Positions 8,904 through 17,080 of a stretch of 64,000 bases of DNA are shown here, in pieces (position 1 is the first letter of the stretch; each line of letters opens with the position of its first letter). The notes below the pieces were generated by a model. It did not search any database. It worked only from the letters and a program-made list of their open reading frames with translations, and was not told the origin of the DNA. The position numbers were made by a program, and so were the translations under genes. Origin of the DNA: Salinarchaeum laminariae (GTDB taxonomy: Archaea; Halobacteriota; Halobacteria; Halobacteriales; Salinarchaeaceae); the NCBI RefSeq assembly GCF_023204835.1, contig NZ_CP096270.1:992001-1056000 (forward strand). Reading direction: 5' to 3'.

Positions 8904-9762
8904 GTCACCCGCGGACGGGGTCACGGACGCCAGCACCGATCCCGAATCGGGCGCGTCGAGCTCCGACCCCTCGCCGGCGGGCTGGGGTGATGGCGACGCA
9001 GTCCTCGAAATCGACGGCCTCCAGAAACAGTTCGGCGGGATCACCGCCGTCGACGGCGTCAGCTTCGACGTCGAGCAGGGGTCGATCACCGGCCTCATCG
9101 GTCCGAACGGCGCCGGCAAGTCGACGACGTTCGACCTCGTGACGGGATTCACGCGGGCGGATGCCGGCTCGGTGCGCTTCGATGGTCGCGACGTCACCGG
9201 CTTGCGACCCCACCAGATCGCGCAAGCCGGGCTCGTTCGCACGTTCCAGATCACGCGCGAGTTCCCCGACATGACCGTCCTCGAGAATCTGATGACCGCG
9301 CCACCGGACCAGCGCGGCGAGTCCCTCGCCCGGTCGGTCCTGCCGGGCACGCGCCGGGGCGTGATCGAGCAGGAGCGCGAACTCGTGGACACCGTCTGGG
9401 AGACGCTCGATCTGTTCGAAATCGACCACCTGGCCGAGGAGTACGCTCGGTCGCTCTCTGGTGGCCAGCGGAAGCTGCTGGAGCTCGCGCGGGCGTTTCT
9501 GACCGAACCGGAGTTGCTGCTCCTCGACGAGCCCATGGCGGGCGTCAACCCGACCCTCGAGGAGAAACTTCTCGATCGAATTCACGACCTCCGGGCGGAG
9601 GGCTACACCTTCCTGCTCGTCGAACACGACATGGACCTGATCATGGAACACTGCGACAGAGTGGTCGTAATGCACCAGGGAGCGGTGCTCGCCGAGGGCG
9701 AGCCCGAGGAGATCCGTGACAACGAGCGCGTTATCGAGGCCTACCTCGGGGGGAACGTCTGA
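8896..9762 (+). CDS. livG: ABC transporter ATP-binding protein LivG
   Basis: This 288-residue ATPase has Walker A GPNGAGKS at about residue 70, signature LSGGQRK, Walker B LLLDEPMAGVNP and a switch histidine in LLVEHDMD. The MAGVNP after Walker B and the helical ALSL-type insertion are typical of LivG rather than LivF. A 40-residue acidic N-terminal extension precedes the ABC domain. It energises LivHM together with LivF. ATG 8896 lies eight bases inside livM; a GTG three codons upstream is possible but less likely. Confidence 0.92.
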   Translation: MTESPADGVTDASTDPESGASSSDPSPAGWGDGDAVLEIDGLQKQFGGITAVDGVSFDVEQGSITGLIGPNGAGKSTTFDLVTGFTRADAGSVRFDGRDVTGLRPHQIAQAGLVRTFQITREFPDMTVLENLMTAPPDQRGESLARSVLPGTRRGVIEQERELVDTVWETLDLFEIDHLAEEYARSLSGGQRKLLELARAFLTEPELLLLDEPMAGVNPTLEEKLLDRIHDLRAEGYTFLLVEHDMDLIMEHCDRVVVMHQGAVLAEGEPEEIRDNERVIEAYLGGNV

Positions 9763-9763
9763 T

Positions 9764-10477
9764 ATGGCCGAGAACTCTCTCCTGACGGTCGCCGACCTCG
9801 ATGCAGGCTACGGTGACCTCCAGATTCTCGACGGCGTCGATCTGGCCGTCGAGGACGGCGAGTACGTCACCATCGTCGGCCCCAACGGCGCGGGCAAGTC
9901 GACGGTGATGAAGACCGTTTTCGGACTCACCACCTACATGGACGGGTCGATCGAGTTCGACGGCGAGGAGATCAGCAGGCTGCGCCCCGATCAGATCATC
10001 CGGAAGGGCGTCGGTTACGTCCCGCAGTCGGACAACGTCTTCCCGTCGCTGACGGTTCGTGAGAACCTCGAGATGGGCGCGTACATCCTCGACTCCATCC
10101 CCGAAGAGCGGATCGACATGGTGTACGACCGGTTCCCCGTCCTCGAGGAGCGCTCCGGGCAGACTGCCGGTTCGATGAGCGGTGGGCAACAGCAGATGGT
10201 GGCGATGGGCCGTGCGCTGATGCTCGATCCCGACCTCCTCCTGCTCGACGAGCCCAGCGCGGGGCTCGCGCCCGATCTGGTCGAGGACCTCTTCGATCGA
10301 GTCGATGCGATCAACGACGGCGGGACGGCGATCCTCATGGTCGAGCAGAACGCCAAGGAGGCGCTCAGACGCTGTGACCGCGGCTACGTGCTGGTCCAGG
10401 GGCAGAACCGCCACGAGGACGACGGCGACGCACTGCTGGCCGACCAGCAGGTGCGAGAGGATTTCCTGGGCGGGTAA
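9764..10477 (+). CDS. livF: ABC transporter ATP-binding protein LivF
   Basis: This 237-residue second ATPase of the importer has Walker A GPNGAGKST at about 39-47, signature MSGGQQQM, Walker B LLLDEPSAGLAP and VEQNAKEAL, all typical of LivF. It ends the livHMGF unit. ATG 9764 is one base after the livG stop, so the genes are effectively fused at the transcript level. The next gene on the far side, livJ, is on the opposite strand and convergent. Confidence 0.92.
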   Translation: MAENSLLTVADLDAGYGDLQILDGVDLAVEDGEYVTIVGPNGAGKSTVMKTVFGLTTYMDGSIEFDGEEISRLRPDQIIRKGVGYVPQSDNVFPSLTVRENLEMGAYILDSIPEERIDMVYDRFPVLEERSGQTAGSMSGGQQQMVAMGRALMLDPDLLLLDEPSAGLAPDLVEDLFDRVDAINDGGTAILMVEQNAKEALRRCDRGYVLVQGQNRHEDDGDALLADQQVREDFLGG

Positions 10478-10680
10478 CGCCGAGCGTTCTCGACTCGTCC
10501 AGAGAGAGAGAGAGCGATAGCGCGGAGGAACGGATCGTCGACGAACTCGGGGCCTCGAAACGGACCTCCGCAGAACTACGTCGAACCGACGGGCGGACTG
10601 GTGCTGACTGATTGTCGAACAGTACCGAGCGATCGCCGAACTGCCACCGACGGCGTTCGACCGACCGCAGATCGATCCGG
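10478..10680. other. Convergent intergenic region between livF and livJ
   Basis: About 200 bases separate the two stop codons. The stretch contains a short (AG)n run at about 10501-10513 and otherwise GC-rich sequence. No open frame with haloarchaeal codon use, no T-run and no convincing hairpin were seen. It presumably holds the terminators of both units. Confidence 0.5.
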
Positions 10681-11982
10681 TTACTGTCCGTAGTCGATCG
10701 TCTCGATCTGCTCGATGCTGCCGCCCTCTCCGAACTCCCAGATGGAGTAGCTCACTGCCTGCATGTCGCCGTTCTCGTCGAAGTCGACCGCACTGGAGGC
10801 GCCCTGGTAGTTGACGTCCTCTCCGTTGGCCACCATCGAGATCCCTTCCGCGAGGTTGTCCGGACCGACGTTCGTCCCTTCAGGGTTGGCGACCGTCTCC
10901 ATCTGATCGCGGATCGCGGTGCCGTCGTTCTCGCCGGCCGCGACGTTGGCGAGCAGGAGGACGGCGGTCGCGTCGTAGGCCTGCGCGTTGAACACGCCGG
11001 GCGCACGATCGTACTCGTCCTCGTAGAGCGACGTGAACGCGTCGACGTTCGGTCCGCTGGCCAGCGGAGCCGTGCCGATGGCGTTGTCCATCGGGTTGTC
11101 GACGTTGCCGGGGAGGTCAGCGGACTGGAGACCGTCGGTGAGCATCAGTGTCTGGTCGGTATCGAACTCGGCGTAGTAGTCCCGGAAGATCTGCGTCCCG
11201 CTGGCCGGGTAGCCGATAACGACGAGCAGTTCGGGATCCCCGCCCAGTGCGCTGTTGAGCGCCGAGGTGTAGGACGGCTGTTCGGCCTCGAAGGCGACCT
11301 CGCTCTGAACCGTGCCGCCGAGGTCCTCGAAGGCGGAGACGAACGATTCTGAGAGCAACTCGCCGTACTCGTTGTTGAGGTGGAAGGTGGCTGCCGAGGA
11401 AAGGTCGCGATCCTCGTAGGCGACCTGTGCCATCACCTCGCCCTGGAGTGCGTCGCTCGGGCAGGTCCGGTAGATGAAGTCGTCGTCGTCCAGATCCGTG
11501 ATCGCTGGCGAGGTCGACGCCGGCGAGCAGCCGACGATTCCTTCGGGGATGAACACGCCCTGGGCGACGTTCTGAGTGACTGCAGAGGAGGCCGCCCCCG
11601 TGACGGCGGGATAGCCGGCGTTGGCGAGCGACTGGGCGGCACTGATCCCCGCTTCGGGGTCGGACTCGGTGTCCTCGTCCTGAATGTCGATCTCGAACTC
11701 CGTCTCGCCCTCGAGCTGGCTCCCGGGCAGGATCGCGGCGTCGCGGATCGGGCCGCCCAGATCGCCCAGGTCACCGCTGACGGGCTGGAGGACGCCCACG
11801 CTGACGGTCCGGCCTGCCTCACTCCCGGGAATACCCGTTCCGTCGTCGCTGGTCCCGTCTCCATCTCCATCACTATCGCCGTCTCCGTCATCTCCGTCGT
11901 CGGCGATACAGCCCGCGAAGGCTGCGGTCAGTCCTGCTCCAGTTCCCTTTAGCACCGTCCGCCGGTCGATTCGTCGCGCCAT
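10681..11982 (-). CDS. livJ: ABC transporter substrate-binding lipoprotein, branched-chain amino acid type
   Basis: This 433-residue type I periplasmic binding protein has an N-terminus with a twin-arginine motif (RRIDRRTVLKG) and lipobox AFAGC. A 30-residue Asp/Gly linker typical of haloarchaeal surface lipoproteins follows. The mature part has VSVGVLQPVSGDLGDLGGP, the AAQSLANAG segment, EVMAQVAYEDRDLSSAATFHLNNEYGE-like lobe crossings and YDATAVLLLANVAAG. It should deliver substrate to LivHMGF. Unusually it is encoded convergently to them, not at the head of the operon. ATG 11982 starts directly at the Tat signal. A strong TATA-like box lies about 27 bases upstream. Confidence 0.92.
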   Translation of the reverse strand: MARRIDRRTVLKGTGAGLTAAFAGCIADDGDDGDGDSDGDGDGTSDDGTGIPGSEAGRTVSVGVLQPVSGDLGDLGGPIRDAAILPGSQLEGETEFEIDIQDEDTESDPEAGISAAQSLANAGYPAVTGAASSAVTQNVAQGVFIPEGIVGCSPASTSPAITDLDDDDFIYRTCPSDALQGEVMAQVAYEDRDLSSAATFHLNNEYGELLSESFVSAFEDLGGTVQSEVAFEAEQPSYTSALNSALGGDPELLVVIGYPASGTQIFRDYYAEFDTDQTLMLTDGLQSADLPGNVDNPMDNAIGTAPLASGPNVDAFTSLYEDEYDRAPGVFNAQAYDATAVLLLANVAAGENDGTAIRDQMETVANPEGTNVGPDNLAEGISMVANGEDVNYQGASSAVDFDENGDMQAVSYSIWEFGEGGSIEQIETIDYGQ

Positions 11983-12003
11983 AACCAATAGATACCGCTC
12001 GAC

Positions 12004-12014
12004 TTATATAAAAT
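12004..12014 (-). promoter_or_regulatory. TATA box of livJ
   Basis: Read on the minus strand the element is TTTATATAAG, centred about 27 bases before the livJ ATG. This is one of the clearest TATA boxes in the window. The spacing indicates a leaderless livJ transcript with its own promoter, independent of livHMGF. Confidence 0.65.
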
Positions 12015-12180
12015 CACCGTGGATTTTATCGGTTTGTCCTAGAATGCCACGGGGATCGCACCCCATCGTCGCGCCCTGGCTCGGAATACGACGCCAGTGC
12101 GGCTTCGCTTCGCCTGTGTGTGGGTACGGCGTCGACGCGGATTGTGGATGCTACTCCGAGCGGACGATCGCCCGGCTGCA

Positions 12181-12885
12181 CTACGCCTCGCCGTACACCG
12201 GCACCGCCGCGCCGCTGGTCACCGGCGCCGCGTCCGAACACAGCGCCGCGATCGTCGTCGCCACGTCCGCAGGATCGACCCAGTCGTCGCTGGGCTCCAT
12301 CATCTCCCGATTCATCGGGGTGTCCAGCACGCTCGGCAAAATGGCGTTGGCTCTGACAGTTCCGCGGTGTTCCTCGGCGATCGTCTCGGTCAGTAGTCGA
12401 ACGCCCGCCTTCGAAGCGCGGTAGGGGCCGTCGCCCTCGCCGCCCTCCAGCGAGGAGCGCGCGCTGACGGAGACGATCGCGCCGTCGGTCTCTTCGAGGT
12501 GGGGAAGCGCGTGTTTCGACGCCAGAAACATCGTCTTCAGGTTCACGTCGTGGACCAGCTCGAAGCTCTCCAGCGACGTTGCTTCGATCGGATCGCCGCC
12601 GCGCCAGGTTCCCGCGACGTTCGCGAGATGGTCGATCCGGCCGTGCTCGTCGACGACGTCGTCGATCGTCCCGGCGACGTCGTCCTCGTCGGTGAGATCC
12701 GTCTCGTAGAACGTCGTTCCGCCGTCCGGATCGAGCAGCGAATCGTCGGCATCCGGCGCGACGACGTCGATCGCGGCGACCTCGGCGCCTGCCGCGCGGA
12801 ACTGCTCGACGACGGCGCTGCCGAGCGCGCCGCTGGCACCCGTGACGACCGCAACGGTTCCATCGAAATCGAAGCTGACGGACAT
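12181..12885 (-). CDS. Short-chain dehydrogenase/reductase (SDR) family oxidoreductase
   Basis: This 234-residue classical SDR has the nucleotide-binding motif TGASGALG near residues 15-22, the NVAG motif (LANVAGTW) near residue 90, and a serine in VSVSARSS. The active-site region YRASKAGVRLLTE supplies the catalytic Tyr and Lys (YxxxK). The acidic residue after the second strand (AIDVVAPDAD) suggests NAD preference, which is inference. The protein ends soon after the region where substrate specificity lies, and no function-giving neighbour is present. ATG 12885 starts just before the first strand. Confidence 0.88.
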   Translation of the reverse strand: MSVSFDFDGTVAVVTGASGALGSAVVEQFRAAGAEVAAIDVVAPDADDSLLDPDGGTTFYETDLTDEDDVAGTIDDVVDEHGRIDHLANVAGTWRGGDPIEATSLESFELVHDVNLKTMFLASKHALPHLEETDGAIVSVSARSSLEGGEGDGPYRASKAGVRLLTETIAEEHRGTVRANAILPSVLDTPMNREMMEPSDDWVDPADVATTIAALCSDAAPVTSGAAVPVYGEA

Positions 12886-13084
12886 AGGTCGTTAGTCGGC
12901 TCGACCGGAGAAAAAGGTGGGCCCGGCCGGTGCCTGCGAATCTGACCGGCTGCGCGCTCGTGGGCCGGTGGGCGCCGACTACGTTCCACTTGTCCACGAC
13001 TGCAGATCGTTGCCAGCCACCTTCGTGATATCTGCGTGTCATAATGGCCAGCAATAAGTCGGGCCTCCGCGGTATGGTAACCTG

Positions 13085-13360
13085 ATGCAGGACGACCAAG
13101 AGCTATCGATCGTTCGGCGACAACTCGCTCCTGACGATGGTAGTCCCGGCATACAGATCGCGGAGGTAATCGCGGAGATCGACGACCGGGAGATGACCGA
13201 GATGTCGACGATGTACGACTGCATCGACGGCGTTCTCGAGGACCTCTTCTCCGATCCGCCGTCGGCGGAGGCTCAGCTGATGATCGAGTTCAGCTACGAG
13301 GAGTACCGGATCACCGTGTGGCAGGACGGGGCTCTGGAGCTCGTCCGGCCCGGAAGCTAA
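13085..13360 (+). CDS. HalOD1 output domain protein
   Basis: This 91-residue acidic protein consists of a single HalOD1-like domain. Recognisable parts are an alternating strand/helix start (VIAEIDDREMTEM), the DCIDGVLEDLF helix and the final IEFSYEEYRITVWQDGALEL strands. HalOD1 domains are found in haloarchaea alone or as outputs of response regulators; the biochemical role is not established. ATG 13085 follows an out-of-frame ATG at 13074 that meets a stop after three codons. An AT-rich GCAATAAG element lies about 30 bases upstream. Confidence 0.8.
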   Translation: MQDDQELSIVRRQLAPDDGSPGIQIAEVIAEIDDREMTEMSTMYDCIDGVLEDLFSDPPSAEAQLMIEFSYEEYRITVWQDGALELVRPGS

Positions 13361-13414
13361 CTTCGCCACCCTGGCGGCAGAATCACTTTCTTTCTGGGAC
13401 GCGACGCGCAATTC

Positions 13415-14086
13415 GTGGCGCTGATCGCCCACCGCGGGTTCGCCGCGGAGCGAGCCGAAAACACGATTCCGGCGCTGGAACGCGCCGCCGGCATCGCCGA
13501 CGCCGTCGAGTTCGACGTTCGTCGCTGTGGCTCCGGGGAGCCGGTCGTGGTTCACGACGAGACAGTGGACCGCGTGACCGACTCCGCCGGGCCGGTTTCC
13601 GCGTTCACCGCCGACGAACTCGCGGCGATGGACGTCCTCGAATCGGGTGCGGGCATCCCGACGCTCGCCGCAGTCGCCGCCGCGCTCCCTGCTGACACAC
13701 CGCTCTACGTCGAGCTGAAGGAGTCCGGACTGGCGACCGAGGTCCTCGACGCGTTCGACGATCACGAGGGACGAGTCACGATCATCGCCTTCGACCGTGA
13801 CGTCCTTCGGGCCGTCCGCGCTGCGGATCCAACGGTACCGAGAGCCGTTCTCGCCGGCAGTCTCCGCGACTGCCCGGTCGCGACCGCGCTCGAGCTCGGC
13901 TGTGCGGGCGTGAACGTCCGTCCTCGCCTCCTCGCGCTTCCATCGGTCCGCCGGGCGGCGCAGGCGCTCGACCTCCACGTCGGCGTCTGGACGGTAAACG
14001 ATCGGGCGACGGCACGGCTCGTGGAGCTGCTCGGCGCGGACGCGATCACGAGCGATCACTCCGACTTCGTGGCCACGAACCGGTAG
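13415..14086 (+). CDS. Glycerophosphodiester phosphodiesterase family protein
   Basis: This 223-residue TIM-barrel GDPD begins at GTG 13415. The N-terminal ALIAHRGFAAERAENT contains the catalytic His and the metal-binding Glu. EFDVRRCGSGEPVVVHDETVDR supplies further metal ligands and the second catalytic His, and ELKESG follows. The C-terminal LHVGVWTVND and GADAITSDHSD are the usual barrel-closing motifs. The enzyme hydrolyses glycerophosphodiesters to glycerol-3-phosphate and alcohol. No signal peptide is present, so it is cytoplasmic. A short gap to the HalOD1 gene allows co-transcription. Confidence 0.9.
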   Translation: MALIAHRGFAAERAENTIPALERAAGIADAVEFDVRRCGSGEPVVVHDETVDRVTDSAGPVSAFTADELAAMDVLESGAGIPTLAAVAAALPADTPLYVELKESGLATEVLDAFDDHEGRVTIIAFDRDVLRAVRAADPTVPRAVLAGSLRDCPVATALELGCAGVNVRPRLLALPSVRRAAQALDLHVGVWTVNDRATARLVELLGADAITSDHSDFVATNR

Positions 14087-14209
14087 CAGTGGCCGTCTTC
14101 ACGGCAGAACATCGCGTCTCTCGTCGGGCGAAACCGCCCGACGGCCGTCACCGCGACGAACTAGCGCCGGCCGGCCGGTGCTCGGGGCGATTCGGAGTGG
14201 CCGCTTCGC

Positions 14210-15796
14210 TCAGTCTTCTAACTCTTCGACGTCGGCGCCGGGAGCGTTGGACATCACGCTTTGCATCCCCTGGCGTGCCTTCTGCTTGGAGGCGTACCCC
14301 TCGCCGGAGTCGGCGAGGATCTGGCCGTTGCGGTGGCGGAGTCGCCAGCGCCACTCCTCGGCGTTGTCCTGGAAGACCTCGTAGGCGGCGGGCTCGTAGT
14401 CGAGCGTGTCGGCCTCGGGTGCGTAGTCGGCGACGCGGTCGACCGCGTCCTGCGCGCGGTTTTTCCGGCTGTAGCCCTGGCCGCTGTCCGCGATTAGCTC
14501 GCCGTTGCTCGCGACGAGTCGCCAGCGGTAGTCGCCGCCCCTGTCCTCGTATACCTCGAAGTTTTCGGCGTCGCCGACGTGGTTTCGGACGCTCTCGATG
14601 CCGTCCTTGGCGTTGCGACGGGAGGCGTACCCCTCACCGGAGTCGGCGAGGATCCGGCCGTTGCGGTGGCGGAGTCGCCAGCGCCACTCGTCGGCGGCGT
14701 CGGCGTAGAGCTCGAAGGCGGCGGGCTCGTACTCCAGCGTGTCCGCCTCGCCAGCGACCTGCTGAATCCGCTCGACGGCCTCCGTGACGCCGCTTCGTCG
14801 GCTGTACCCTTCGCCGGGGTCCGCGATCACGTTCCCGTTGTCGTGAACGAGCCGCCATCGGTACTCGCCGGCGTTGTCTTCGTAGACCTCGAAAGTGGCG
14901 TTGCTCTCGGCGTCGGCAGTCTCCGCCTGCTCTTCCTCATCGTCGTCCGTGGTACCGAACTCGAAGGCACCCGCGTCCTCGCCGTCGTCAGTGGCAGCCT
15001 CGCCGTCGCCACTGGCTCCGTCGTCATCGTCGACTGCCGCCTCGGCTGCGCCGCCGGTCGCTGCTGTCGGTGCGTCGTCGGGCACCGATTCGAGGATCTC
15101 TTCCTCGGCTCCGGGGGCGTTCTTCTTCACGCTGTCCATGCCCTGTCGGGCCTTCTGCCGGGAGGCGTACCCTTCGCCGGAGTCAGCGATGACGTTGCCG
15201 TTGTCGTGGACGAGTCGCCAGCGGTCTTCGCCAGCGCGATCCTCGTACAGCTGGAACGTCGCCTTGCTGGTGTCAGCTGCAGCGACGCCGTCGGCGTCAT
15301 CGCCACCCGCTGGTTCACTGGCTGGCGCGACGTCGGGTTGTGCAGTGCTCGAGGACGCCAGCGGATAGAAAAATACGGTCAGAATCTGGAGTGCGATGCC
15401 GATGCCGTAGCCCCCCATGATGACGGCGCTCATGTCGCCCGATCCCCAGTTCCAGTCGTTCGGGTAGAAGAGGTTGAAGGCGACGGCAGCGCCGACGCAG
15501 ACAAGCAGCCCGAGCACCGCCAGCCAGACCGCTCTCGCCTGTAACGGCAACAGGTAGACGATCGAGAGGACCACGATCGGTCCGGCGATGAGCGCCAGCG
15601 TGAACGCCACCCTGCGGAACAGCCAGAAGTCGTCAGTGCCCCGATCGAACGTCGAGGCCACGAGGAACAGTACGAGCCCGACCATGGCCAGCAGGGCGCC
15701 AAAGAGGAACGCCCAGTAGCCGTTCACGTGGTCGGGTTCGAGGGGCTCCCCGAGATGTGTGCGGTACCAGCCGCCGAAGACGCCGTCGTTGGCCAT
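14210..15796 (-). CDS. Four-TM membrane protein with five tandem DUF1508 (YegP-like) repeats
   Basis: This is a 528-residue protein. Residues 1-145 hold four hydrophobic helices. The rest carries five copies of a roughly 50-residue module whose core reads Y-x-D-x-A-x-E-x-R-W-R-L, then NG-x-(I/L)-IADSGEGYxS(R/K). Modules begin near residues 178, 300, 358, 411 and 470. A long Asp/Glu/Ala linker separates the first two. DUF1508 modules form antiparallel beta folds (E. coli YegP has two); their ligand is unknown. Modules 3 and 5 share RWRLRHRNG while 1 and 2 share RWRLVHDNG, which suggests internal duplication. ATG 15796 precedes a soluble 20-residue lead. Confidence 0.82.
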   Translation of the reverse strand: MANDGVFGGWYRTHLGEPLEPDHVNGYWAFLFGALLAMVGLVLFLVASTFDRGTDDFWLFRRVAFTLALIAGPIVVLSIVYLLPLQARAVWLAVLGLLVCVGAAVAFNLFYPNDWNWGSGDMSAVIMGGYGIGIALQILTVFFYPLASSSTAQPDVAPASEPAGGDDADGVAAADTSKATFQLYEDRAGEDRWRLVHDNGNVIADSGEGYASRQKARQGMDSVKKNAPGAEEEILESVPDDAPTAATGGAAEAAVDDDDGASGDGEAATDDGEDAGAFEFGTTDDDEEEQAETADAESNATFEVYEDNAGEYRWRLVHDNGNVIADPGEGYSRRSGVTEAVERIQQVAGEADTLEYEPAAFELYADAADEWRWRLRHRNGRILADSGEGYASRRNAKDGIESVRNHVGDAENFEVYEDRGGDYRWRLVASNGELIADSGQGYSRKNRAQDAVDRVADYAPEADTLDYEPAAYEVFQDNAEEWRWRLRHRNGQILADSGEGYASKQKARQGMQSVMSNAPGADVEELED

Positions 15797-15962
15797 GATG
15801 AATCGCCTCACGTCAACAAACCACAAGCATGTTATTAAAGATGTGGGACAGTTGTGGCAGCCAATCGCCAGAAGCTGGCCCGATAGTTGTTGCCATCGCG
15901 TGGGGGTACGACGGCGCCAGGGAGCACTCTGGCAAGAAGCCAGCTGACGGTGCCGACCGGCT

Positions 15963-16475
15963 CTACGCCGGCGCTTCGACCTCGATCCGAACCGTCAGCG
16001 CCGCACCGTCGGCGAGCGCCTCGACGAAGGACCGGTCGAGATCCGCGGCGGCGTGATCGGCACCCACGGCCACCGTCCGATCGTCGACGTAGTCGCTGGT
16101 CCGCCAGACGGCGCTCCGATCGTTCTCGAATGTGAGTTTGGGATCGCCACGGGCGACGATCCGCTGGTCCGGAATTTCCTCGGGCGATTCGAGCTCTGCG
16201 CCAGCGTCGGCGACGACCGAGAGCGTCGTGACGATCCGCGCGTTCGCGTGCTGGCAGGCGGCGACGAACTCGTCGTCGAACTCGGCGGGCGTCCGGTCAG
16301 CCTCGATCCCAAGGATGCAGTCGCCCGCCGGCGTCAGGTAGTCGTCGGTCGTCACCTCGAACGTCGACGCGTGTTCGCCTGCGACGTGTTCGTGGCCCTC
16401 GGCGCGCAGCCGCTCCTCGTGGCGTTCGCCGTCCGACTCCTCGTCCGACACCGTCGAGCTGGCGTCGTCGCTCAT
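15963..16475 (-). CDS. DUF371 family archaeal protein
   Basis: This 170-residue protein has a central part, EHASTFEVTTDDYLTPAGDC followed by ILGIEAD, that is the signature of DUF371, a conserved archaeal family of unknown function. An acidic 40-residue N-terminal extension is probably a haloarchaeal addition. The C-terminal half continues with a beta-rich segment ending TVRIEVEAP. ATG 16475 was chosen because codons upstream are Arg/Ser-rich and look non-coding. The small metal-binding protein gene ends 116 bases upstream on the same strand, so the two may share a transcript. Confidence 0.8.
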   Translation of the reverse strand: MSDDASSTVSDEESDGERHEERLRAEGHEHVAGEHASTFEVTTDDYLTPAGDCILGIEADRTPAEFDDEFVAACQHANARIVTTLSVVADAGAELESPEEIPDQRIVARGDPKLTFENDRSAVWRTSDYVDDRTVAVGADHAAADLDRSFVEALADGAALTVRIEVEAPA

Positions 16476-16591
16476 CGAGCGGCAGTGACTGCCGGATACC
16501 GAAGAGTGTCGCGATTCGACCGACCGACTACGTGGGGCATCGACGACTGCGTGGGGTCCGCGACTACGCAAGGAGCGACCGATCCCGTACG

Positions 16592-16768
16592 CTACTGCTG
16601 CGTTCGCGTCTGCTCGTCGCTCAGGACCGTGACCGTGACGGCCCCGCACTCACACTCGTATGCGCGGCGGGTCCCGTCGGGCGTCTCCATCGTGAGCATC
16701 CGTCGGTCCTCCGAGAGCGTTCGCTCGCAGTCGGGGGCCGAACACACGCTGGCAAGGTGTTCGAGCAT
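16592..16768 (-). CDS. Small four-cysteine (zinc-finger-like) haloarchaeal protein, 58 residues
   Basis: The ATG complement is at 16766-16768 and the TAG at 16592. The 58-residue product contains a CSAPDC pair near residue 9-14 and a CEC pair near residue 40, spaced as in small zinc ribbons, with acidic and threonine-rich flanks. Codon use (GC-rich third positions) matches neighbouring genes, which supports it being real. Function is unknown; small zinc-finger proteins of this type are abundant in haloarchaea and several affect stress or biofilm phenotypes. Confidence 0.65.
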   Translation of the reverse strand: MLEHLASVCSAPDCERTLSEDRRMLTMETPDGTRRAYECECGAVTVTVLSDEQTRTQQ

Positions 16769-17080
16769 ATCCCAACCGACAGACCGGCCACACGTTAACC
16801 CGTGCCTGTACCGAAGTGAAAGTGAAAGTGGCCCACAGCGCCGGTCTGCGGCTGGATTTTCGCTCGCTGCTCTGTGGCGAGCATCGCTCCACGAACCGCA
16901 TCACTCCACGGCGGGGCGCTCCCCGGTGCATTCGATCTGTAGGGGCGCTCAGGCGGTCTGTCGCTGGTGTGGTATTCATCGGCGTAAATCGCCAGTATTC
17001 ACTCACCACAGAGTCAGTATCGTTCCTTCGCGGTTGCCACTCTGGAAAGACGTAACAGGGTCCACGAACCAGTGTACGCT
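16769..17080. other. Intergenic stretch, no gene recognised
   Basis: About 310 bases lie between divergent genes. They include a short tandem GTGAAA repeat near 16816-16832, mixed GC content and no frame with haloarchaeal codon bias. The right end must hold the promoter of the enolase-superfamily gene and the left end that of the small zinc protein. Confidence 0.5.

Noticed and set aside
10501-10513. (AG)n run between livF and livJ as a repeat element
   Set aside because: Too short to be more than simple sequence.
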